Shown here: positions 58,505 through 64,000 of the stretch, in pieces
Layout of the letters: every line of letters begins with the position of its first letter
Position numbering within the stretch: the first letter of the stretch is position 1
Source: Streptomyces sp. NBC_01275
GTDB lineage: Bacteria; Actinomycetota; Actinomycetes; Streptomycetales; Streptomycetaceae
Direction of reading: 5' to 3'
DNA length: 64,000 nucleotides
Assembly: GCF_026340655.1 (NCBI RefSeq)
Contig: NZ_JAPEOZ010000001.1
Span: forward strand, 3,596,001-3,660,000
Translations under genes and position numbers: made by a program
The notes under the pieces: generated by a model
What the model saw: the letters and a program-made list of their open reading frames with translations, nothing else
Database searches by the model: none
What the model was told of the DNA's origin: nothing

Positions 58505-61285
58505 ATGAGTGACGAGCCGCAGCCGCAGCAGCCGACCAAGGGCCCGGCAGCCACAGAGCCCGAGGAAGGCGGCAAGCCCGAGGAGAGCGGCAACCCCCCC
58601 GAGGCAGGCGGCACGGACGACAGCGGCCGAGAGGCGAGCAGCCCGGAAGCGAGCAGCCGGGAGGCGAGCAGCCGGGATTCAGGCGGCCCGGAGGCGAGCA
58701 GCCGAGAGGCGAGCAGCCAGCAGGAGAACCGCCGGGAGGCGAACGGCCCCGAGCAAAGCGGCCGGGAGACGAGCGGCGCGAAGGCGAACGGCCAGGAGAC
58801 GAACGGCCCGGGGCACAGCGGCCCGGGGCACAGGGGCCAGGAGGCCGGCAGCCCGGAGGCCGGCAGCCCGGAGCGCAACCGCCCGGAGGCAAGCGGCCCG
58901 CGGGTGGGCGGCCAGGAGGAGAGCGGTATGGCGGAGGGCGGCAAGAAGGGCAAGCGGCCCAAGCGCACGGGCTTGCGACGACTGCTGCCCACCTGGCGGA
59001 TGGTGCTCGGCGCCTTCGTCTTCGGCGTCGCGGTCCTCGCCGGCCTGTTCTTCCTCGGCTACTCCATGGTCGAGATCCCGCCGGCCAACGCGCTCGCCAC
59101 CAAGCAGAGCAACGTCTACCTCTACGCCGACGGCACCGAGATCGCCCGCGACGGCGAGGTCAACCGGGAGAACGTCACCCTCGCCCAGATCTCCAAGGAC
59201 GCCCAGCACGCCGTACTGGCCGCCGAGGACCGCGACTTCTACTCCGAGTCCGCCATCGACCCCAAGGCTATGCTCCGCGCCGGCTGGAACACCGCCACCG
59301 GCAAGGGCAAGCAGTCCGGCTCCACGATCACCCAGCAGTACGTGAAGAACTACTACCTCGCGCAGGAGCAGACGGTCACGCGCAAGGTGAAGGAGTTCTT
59401 CATCTCGATCAAGCTGGACCACACCGAGTCCAAGGACCAGATCCTCGAGGGCTACCTCAACACCAGCTACTTCGGCCGCAACGCCTACGGCATGCAGGCC
59501 GCCGCCCAGGCCTACTACGGCGTCGACGCCGCCGAACTCACCCCCGCCCAGGGCGCCTACCTCGCCGCACTGCTCAACGCGCCCAGCGAGTACGACGTGA
59601 TCGCCCACCCCGAGAACAAGTCGGCCGCCGAGGCCCGCTGGAACTACGTCCTCGACGGCATGGTCACCAAGGGCTGGCTGAGCGAGGCCAAGCGCACCGG
59701 CATGAAGTTCCCGACGCCGAAGGAGACGTCCGGCGCCGACACCGGGATGTCCGGACAGCGCGGCTACATCGTCCAGGCGATCAAGGACTACCTCAAGGAC
59801 AACAAGATCGTCACCTCCGACGAGCTGGAGGCCGGCGGCTACCGCATCACCACCAGCCTGGAGAAGAAGAAGCAGGACGCCTTCGTCGACGCCGTCAACG
59901 ACAAGCTGATGGACAAGCTCGACAAGAAGAACCGCAAGGTCGACACCTACGTCCGCGCGGGCGGCGCGGCCGTCGACCCGAAGACCGGCAAAGTCCTCGC
60001 GATGTACGGCGGCATCGACTACGTCAAGCAGTACACGAACAACGCCACCCGCCAGGACTTCCAGGTCGGCTCCACCTTCAAGCCGTTCGTCTTCACCTCG
60101 GCCGTCGAGAACGACTCCGAGACCAATGACGGCCGGCTGATCACCCCGAACACGATCTACGACGGCACCAACAGGCGTCCCGTGCAGGGCTGGAGCGGCG
60201 GCGCGTACGCCCCCGAGAACGAGGACAGCGTCAACTACGGCGACATCAGCGTGCGCACCGCCACCGACAAGTCGGTGAACTCGGTGTACGCGCAGATGGC
60301 CGTCGACGTCGGCCCCACGAAGGTCAAGCAGACCGCGATCGAGCTCGGCCTGCCCACCGACACCCCCGACCTCCAGCCCTACCCCTCCATCGCGCTGGGC
60401 ACGGCCACCGCCAGCGTCCTGGACATGGCGGAGGCCTACGCCACCCTCGCCAACCACGGCCGGCACGGCGTGTACACCCTGGTCGACAAGGTCACCAAGG
60501 ACGGCGCCGACGTCGTCGACCTGCCCGAGCGCAAGGCCTCCCAGGTCGTCAGCCGCGAGTCCGCCGACACCACGACCTCCGTCCTGCAGAGCGTCGTCGA
60601 GAACGGCACCGCCACCGCCGCCCAGGCCGCGGGCCGCCCCGCCGCCGGCAAGACCGGCACCGCCGAGGAGGACACGGCGGCCTGGTTCGCCGGCTACACC
60701 CCCGACCTCGCCACGGTCGTCGCGGTGATGGGCCAGGACCCGGTGACGGCCGCCCACAAGTCCCTCAACGGCGTGATGGGCCTGCCCCGCATCAACGGAG
60801 GCGGCGCGCCCACCGAGATCTGGGCCCAGTTCACCGAGAACGCCCTGAAGGGCACCCCGGCGAACGACTTCAGCCTCCAGCTCCAGGACGGCGCCGAGGA
60901 GTCCGCGTACCCCTCCGCCCCCGCCGACGACGAAACCAGCGACGCCCCCAGCGACGACGCCACGACCGGCGACGCCGACCAGGGCCAGACCCAGGGACAG
61001 ACCCAGGGCGGCACGACCGACGGGGGCGCCACCGGCGGCACGACCACCACGGGCGGCACGACGACCACGGACGGCGGCACCACCACCGGCACCACCACCA
61101 CCGACGGCGGCACCACCACGGACGGCGGCACCACCACCGGCACCACCACCGACGGCGGCGCCACCGACGGAGGGACGACGACCGACGGCACCACGAGCTC
61201 GGGCACCACGGGCGGTACGACGGGCACGACCACCGGCACCAGCACAGGACCCCAGCTCACCAGCCGCAGAGCCACAGGTCAGTGA
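58505..61285 (+). CDS. Class A penicillin-binding protein (GT51 plus transpeptidase)
   Basis: A 926-residue bifunctional enzyme. The cytoplasmic N-tail (residues 1-160) is very long and made of Glu/Ala/Ser/Gly/Arg repeats. One membrane helix lies at about 170-190. GT51 follows with Glu241 (AAEDRDFY). The transpeptidase has SxxK with Ser523 (GSTFKPF), SxN in KSVNS, and KTG starting at Lys716. There is no PASTA. The C-terminal about 110 residues are a Thr/Gly repeat (GGTTT..) built from 9-12-bp units. It polymerises and cross-links peptidoglycan. The 3' end overlaps the gdx remnant by 7 bp. Confidence 0.95.
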   Translation: MSDEPQPQQPTKGPAATEPEEGGKPEESGNPPEAGGTDDSGREASSPEASSREASSRDSGGPEASSREASSQQENRREANGPEQSGRETSGAKANGQETNGPGHSGPGHRGQEAGSPEAGSPERNRPEASGPRVGGQEESGMAEGGKKGKRPKRTGLRRLLPTWRMVLGAFVFGVAVLAGLFFLGYSMVEIPPANALATKQSNVYLYADGTEIARDGEVNRENVTLAQISKDAQHAVLAAEDRDFYSESAIDPKAMLRAGWNTATGKGKQSGSTITQQYVKNYYLAQEQTVTRKVKEFFISIKLDHTESKDQILEGYLNTSYFGRNAYGMQAAAQAYYGVDAAELTPAQGAYLAALLNAPSEYDVIAHPENKSAAEARWNYVLDGMVTKGWLSEAKRTGMKFPTPKETSGADTGMSGQRGYIVQAIKDYLKDNKIVTSDELEAGGYRITTSLEKKKQDAFVDAVNDKLMDKLDKKNRKVDTYVRAGGAAVDPKTGKVLAMYGGIDYVKQYTNNATRQDFQVGSTFKPFVFTSAVENDSETNDGRLITPNTIYDGTNRRPVQGWSGGAYAPENEDSVNYGDISVRTATDKSVNSVYAQMAVDVGPTKVKQTAIELGLPTDTPDLQPYPSIALGTATASVLDMAEAYATLANHGRHGVYTLVDKVTKDGADVVDLPERKASQVVSRESADTTTSVLQSVVENGTATAAQAAGRPAAGKTGTAEEDTAAWFAGYTPDLATVVAVMGQDPVTAAHKSLNGVMGLPRINGGGAPTEIWAQFTENALKGTPANDFSLQLQDGAEESAYPSAPADDETSDAPSDDATTGDADQGQTQGQTQGGTTDGGATGGTTTTGGTTTTDGGTTTGTTTTDGGTTTDGGTTTGTTTDGGATDGGTTTDGTTSSGTTGGTTGTTTGTSTGPQLTSRRATGQ

Positions 61286-61630
61286 CCCGAGGTCGCCTTG
61301 AGCCCCACCACGGCGACCAGCAGCAGACACACGAAGAAGATCCGGGCGGCGGTCGCCGGCTCCCCCAGCGCCGCCATGCCGTACACCGCCGCCCCGGCCG
61401 CCCCGACGCCCACCCACACGCCGTACGCGGTGCCGATGGGCAGGGTGCGGGCCGCCTGCGACAGCAGCAGCATGCTGGCGACGATGCCGCCGCCGGTGAG
61501 CAGACTGGGGACGAGCCGGGTGAATCCGTGGGTGTACGGGGGTCTGGGGGTGTCCCCCAGTTCAACACAGCAGGCCGATGGACCAGCCGACCTCGAGCAG
61601 ACCGGCGAGAAGAAGCAGAACCCAGGCCAT
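61279..61630 (-). pseudogene. gdx: gdx-type SMR guanidine exporter, broken by a 34-bp insertion
   Basis: The ATG at 61630 starts MAWVLLLLAGLLEVGWSIGL with the conserved Glu of the SMR family (TM1). A 34-bp insertion (61537-61570) then brings a TGA in frame and a net +31 shift. The downstream frame continues as YTHGFTRLVPSLLTGGGIV and keeps the remaining helices to the stop at 61279. Intact relatives read GLKYTHGF at the join. No full-length transporter can be made. The family identity (SugE/Gdx) is supported by the guanidine-III-like riboswitch upstream. Confidence 0.85.
61537..61570 (-). repeat. 34-bp palindromic insertion in gdx
   Basis: It contains CTGGGGG (61544-61550), TGT, CCCCCAG (61554-61560), a 7-bp perfect hairpin, flanked by CGGGGGT and TTCAACACAG. 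Its G/C-run form is like the small interspersed elements often seen in Streptomyces intergenic DNA. It replaces the AAG codon expected at that place. Confidence 0.75.
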
Positions 61631-61669
61631 GACGGCACCTCCGGGACGGGAACTCAAGACGTGGACTGA

Positions 61670-61719
61670 CGGCGTTGAGTCGTCTTTGCCTGCGTCCCGG
61701 TACGGCGCGTCTCGTCGGG
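61670..61719 (-). promoter_or_regulatory. Guanidine-III (ykkC-III)-like riboswitch
   Basis: On the minus strand, 40-90 nt before the gdx ATG, the RNA reads CCCGACGAGACGCGCCGUAC and then CGGG...AGGCAAAGACG. This matches, from memory, the guanidine-III core ACGAG..GCGCCGUACC.GG and the CCCG/CGGG stem. The second pseudoknot strand has two mismatches to GCGCCGU, perhaps decay after loss of the gene. CCGGGACG within it is perfectly complementary to CGUCCCGG beside the ribosome-binding site (61641-61648), a plausible off-switch. Confidence 0.62.
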
Positions 61720-61764
61720 TTCCTCACCAACGTAGCAAAGAGCAGGAAAACAGGTGGGCAGGAG

Positions 61765-61798
61765 AAAGGGGCTGGTGACAACGGTCACCAGCCCCTTT
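61765..61798 (-). terminator. Terminator after the GroES-like gene
   Basis: A perfect 15-bp stem (61765-61779 with 61784-61798), AACG loop, 12 nt after the GroES-like stop. It has T-rich flanks on both strands, so it may also insulate gdx transcription. Confidence 0.9.
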
Positions 61799-61810
61799 TA
61801 CTGCGCTGAA

Positions 61811-62170
61811 CTACAGGTACAGGCCCGTCGTGTCCTCCGAGCCCTCGAAGCGGTCCGCGGCGACGGCGTGCAGGTCGCGCTCGCGCATCAGCACGTAGGC
61901 GACGCCCCGCACCTCCACCTCGGCGCGGTCCTCCGGGTCGTACAGCACCCGGTCGCCCGGCTCCACGGTCCGTACGTTCTGCCCCACGGCGACGACCGCC
62001 GCCCACGCCAGACGCCGGCCCACGGCCGCCGTGGCGGGGATCAGGATGCCGCCGCCGGAGCGCCGCTCGCCCTCGCCGGTCTCCTGCCGCACGAGCACGC
62101 GGTCGTGCAGCATCCGGATGGGCAGCTTGTCGTGCTGGGGGGCGCTGTGGTCGCTTCTGTTACCGCTCAC
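61811..62170 (-). CDS. GroES-family (Cpn10-like) small protein
   Basis: A 119-residue protein. The Cpn10 pattern starts at about residue 17 (IRMLHDRVLVRQETGEGERRSGGGILIP) with a mobile-loop-like segment, then VVAVGQNVRTVEPGDRVLYDP and a C-terminal Asp/Glu-rich tail (VAADRFEGSEDTTGLYL). It is a divergent GroES paralogue outside a groEL operon, so its partner is unclear. GTG at 62170 has a GAGG close by; a TAGGTT 6 nt upstream raises the possibility of a leaderless mRNA. Confidence 0.82.
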   Translation of the reverse strand: MSGNRSDHSAPQHDKLPIRMLHDRVLVRQETGEGERRSGGGILIPATAAVGRRLAWAAVVAVGQNVRTVEPGDRVLYDPEDRAEVEVRGVAYVLMRERDLHAVAADRFEGSEDTTGLYL

Positions 62171-62213
62171 GCCTCGAACCTACCTGTCTCAGCCCCGCGA
62201 GAGATCCGCCGGG

Positions 62214-62543
62214 TCAGCTCTTGCGCCGCCGCGCGCCGAACGCGAGGAGCCCGACCAGCCCTACGGCGACCAGCGCCACCGGCACGATCCGCTCCAGGCG
62301 GGGCGCGCCCTCCTCGTCCACGAACTGCGCCCTCACATCGCTGACGACCCGGTTGACCTGGACGTAGGCCTTGCCGAGCGTGTGGTCGACATTGGCGACG
62401 ACCTTGGCCTTGGCGTCCCCGACGATGGTCTTGGGATGCACCCGCACCCCGATCTCGTCCAAGGTCTCCGCCAGCACGTTTCGGCGGGCCCTGATGTCCG
62501 CCTCGATCTGCGCCGGGGTTCTGGTGTCCGACGTCTCCGCCAC
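62214..62543 (-). CDS. DUF3618 membrane-anchored protein
   Basis: A 109-residue protein. DUF3618 occupies residues 8-55 (RTPAQIEADIRARRNVLAETLDEIGVRVHP), and a C-terminal membrane helix (PVALVAVGLVGLLAFGARRRKS) follows. The family is found with phage-shock and lipid-domain genes; function unknown. GTG at 62543 has GGAGG 7 nt upstream. The frame before it is not used. Confidence 0.88.
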   Translation of the reverse strand: MAETSDTRTPAQIEADIRARRNVLAETLDEIGVRVHPKTIVGDAKAKVVANVDHTLGKAYVQVNRVVSDVRAQFVDEEGAPRLERIVPVALVAVGLVGLLAFGARRRKS

Positions 62544-62658
62544 GGTACGGCCTCCGAAGTCAGCTGATGCCTGTTGCTGGGTTGCTGATGCCTGTTCTGG
62601 ACAGTCTGTCAGCTCCAGCCGCGCCCGCACTGTCAGGACCCCCGGTTACGCTGGACCG

Positions 62659-63126
62659 ATGAGCGAGCGACTCGAGCCCGGGGACGTGGCCCCCGCCTTC
62701 ACCCTCCCCGACGCCGACGGCAACGAGGTGTCCCTGTCGGACCACAAAGGCCGCAAGGTCATCGTCTACTTCTACCCCGCGGCCCTCACCCCCGGCTGCA
62801 CGAAGCAGGCCTGCGACTTCACCGACAATCTGGAACTGCTGACCGGCGCCGGGTACGACGTCCTGGGCATCTCCCCGGACAGCCCCGAGAAGCTGGGCAA
62901 GTTCCGCGACAAGGAGTCCCTGAAGGTGACCCTCCTCGCGGACCCCGACAAGAAGGTCCTCGACGCGTACGGCGCCTTCGGCGAGAAGAAGAACTACGGC
63001 AAGACGTACCTGGGCGTCATCCGCTCCACGATCGTCGTGGACGAGGAGGGCAAGGTCGAACGGGCCCTGTACAACGTCCGCGCGACGGGCCACGTAGCGA
63101 AGATCATCAAGGACCTGGGGATCTGA
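62659..63126 (+). CDS. bcp: Thioredoxin-dependent thiol peroxidase (BCP/peroxiredoxin Q)
   Basis: A 155-residue peroxiredoxin. The signatures are PAFTLPDADGNEVSLSDHKG, VIVYFYPAALTPGCTKQACDF, with the peroxidatic Cys in TPGC and a second Cys five residues later in the BCP arrangement, and SPDSPEKLGKF. It reduces peroxides with thioredoxin. ATG at 62659 has TACGCT (62647-62652) 6 nt upstream and no Shine-Dalgarno, so a leaderless mRNA is likely. It ends at a strong hairpin. Confidence 0.95.
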   Translation: MSERLEPGDVAPAFTLPDADGNEVSLSDHKGRKVIVYFYPAALTPGCTKQACDFTDNLELLTGAGYDVLGISPDSPEKLGKFRDKESLKVTLLADPDKKVLDAYGAFGEKKNYGKTYLGVIRSTIVVDEEGKVERALYNVRATGHVAKIIKDLGI

Positions 63127-63146
63127 AACCCGTCTCCGCCGGCTGA

Positions 63147-63178
63147 CGGTCCACGTCGGAGTGCCCCGACGTGGACCG
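63147..63178 (+). terminator. Terminator after bcp
   Basis: A 13-bp perfect stem (63147-63159 with 63166-63178) and 6-nt loop 20 nt after the bcp stop, followed by a short T-rich stretch. Confidence 0.85.
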
Positions 63179-63266
63179 CTTTACGTTTCGGGCGTGACTG
63201 TCCGATAAGCGGTTCGTTACTCCGTACGGGCTGCGAACGGGCGGCCGGGGAACGGAGGGGGTTTCG

Positions 63267-63907
63267 ATGGGGGCGAGCGCATACACCAGGGAACGACTGG
63301 AGGAGGCGGCTCGGGGCGCTCGGACGTTGTCGGAGGCGTTGGGGAGGCTCGGAGTGGAACCGGGGAGTTCGACGCGGGGCTATGTCCGGGAGCGAATGAG
63401 GAAGCTCGGGGTGGATACGTCGCACTTCGAGCGGGAGGGGGTGAAGTGGACGAGGGAGGTCCTGGAGTCGGCGGCGGCCGCCTCGACGAACATGTGCGAG
63501 GTGTTGCGGCATCTCGGACTTGAGGTCGTCGGCGGCCACCACACGCACATCAGCCGCCGGTCAAGGCGTACGGGATCGACACGTCGCATTTTCAGGGGCC
63601 GACCCGGCGCGGTAAACCGTGGCGTCCTCGGACACCTGAGGGGCTGCTCGTCGAGCAGCCTCGCGGAGCCGCCCGGCGCATCCCGAGCGATCGCCTGAAG
63701 TGGGCGATGACCGCCGTCGGCGTACTGGAACAGTGCGGTCTGTGTGGGATCGAAGCAGCATGGCAAGGACATCCACTGCCGCTGGAGGTCGATCACATCG
63801 ATGGCAACTGGCGCGACAACCGTATGGAGAACCTGCGGTTCCTGTGTCCCAACTGCCATTCGACAACCGATAGTTACCGTGGACGCGGCAAGGGGCGCGC
63901 GTCATGA
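63267..63907 (+). pseudogene. HNH endonuclease with a 1-nt frameshift
   Basis: The ATG starts MGASAYTRERLEEAARG, followed by two repeated DNA-recognition-like segments (LSEALGRLGVEPGS, VDTSHFEREGVKW). A missing G near 63559-63561 (CCGG-TC instead of CCGGG-TC) shifts the frame. Restoring it gives a continuous RVKAYGIDTSHF region and then QCGLCGIEAAWQG, EVDHIDGNWRDNRMENLRFLCPNCH, a complete HNH domain to the TGA at 63905. Either a recent frameshift or a sequencing error. I reconstruct about 213 codons. Confidence 0.85.
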
Positions 63908-64000
63908 GCAGGGGTGCGAGGACGGTACCTGCCAGGCCGGCCGCCGAGGATTTGCGCCGCGCGGTCGAGGAGGCGACTTCCATCGCGGGTGCGCTCCGCG
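63904..64000 (+). CDS. Second HNH-type protein, 5' part only
   Basis: The ATG at 63904 overlaps the TGA of the frameshifted gene (ATGA). The predicted start MSRGARTVPARPAAEDLRRA continues into EEATSIAGALR, which loosely matches the RLEEAARGARTLSEALGRLG segment of the neighbour. It runs off the window end, so it is probably a tandem paralogue. Partial. Confidence 0.45.
   Translation, partial: MSRGARTVPARPAAEDLRRAVEEATSIAGALR

Noticed and set aside
58679..61417. 912-residue minus-strand ORF opposite the PBP gene
   Set aside because: Composed of Gly/Val/Arg/Ala runs mirroring the PBP codons. No motifs, and the PBP motifs on the other strand are unambiguous.
61741..61800. Promoter for a small RNA near the GroES-like gene
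   Set aside because: The prominent feature is a perfect terminator hairpin; no -35/-10 pair was found.

Overview
The window is high-GC actinobacterial chromosome, almost certainly Streptomyces. The evidence is the codon bias, GTG/TTG starts, tRNA-Lys genes, a WhiJ-type regulator with a DUF397 partner, Tat and sortase substrates, DasR-like (dre) sites and a single TTA (bldA-type) codon. It looks like ordinary core-arm sequence, interrupted by an accessory block at about 31.0-40.2 kb and by two adjacent IS110-family elements at about 41.0-43.8 kb.

Region by region. 0-6.5 kb: a primase/polymerase-like protein running into tRNA-Lys copy 1, a secreted M6-type metalloprotease, a PAS-GGDEF-EAL c-di-GMP protein, a luciferase-like monooxygenase and an Asp/Glu-racemase-superfamily protein. 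6.6-11.7 kb: a 2-hydroxyacid dehydrogenase, the ehuBCDA ectoine/hydroxyectoine ABC importer (translationally coupled, with a 21-codon ORF bridging ehuC and ehuD) and an IclR regulator. GGCATATGCC-like sites precede both ehuB and the regulator. 11.8-18.5 kb: tRNA-Lys copy 2 overlapped antisense by an acyl-CoA ligase, a DUF3592 pair, a chitin-active AA10 LPMO with two dre-like sites, an SPFH protein, a secreted NlpC/P60 protein and tRNA-Lys copy 3. 18.8-31 kb: surface and sugar genes. These are class F and class E sortases, an LAxTG surface protein, a HAD phosphatase, a ROK regulator divergent from an oxidoreductase with a clear operator, a FAH-family hydrolase, a YidC paralogue, a GH30 galactanase and a SEC-C/TPR protein.

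31.2-40.2 kb is the main accessory block and resembles a DNA-modification/defence island. Four coupled genes (unknown protein, ParB-like protein, SNF2-type helicase, DUF3883 nuclease-like protein) converge on vsr. vsr is divergent from a C5-cytosine methyltransferase, a DUF4928-like candidate restriction protein carrying the TTA codon, and an HNH endonuclease. 40.2-45 kb is a WhiJ-like triad (RsbW-like ATPase, XRE/DUF5753 regulator, DUF397 protein) whose shared divergent promoter region now holds two different IS110-type transposase genes.

45-64 kb: an esterase-type serine hydrolase, an internally deleted alpha/beta-hydrolase remnant, a GlxA-type regulator, an LASTG-anchored alginate-lyase-like protein, DUF445, SGNH hydrolase and DUF1707/LiaF-like proteins, a three-gene ABC-2 exporter and a class A PBP. 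Next comes a guanidine exporter gene (gdx/SMR) broken by a 34-bp palindromic insertion, downstream of a probable guanidine-III riboswitch. The window ends with a GroES-like protein, DUF3618, bcp, a frameshifted HNH endonuclease and the start of what may be a second copy.

All identifications come from reading the sequence and recalling families. No database search was run.
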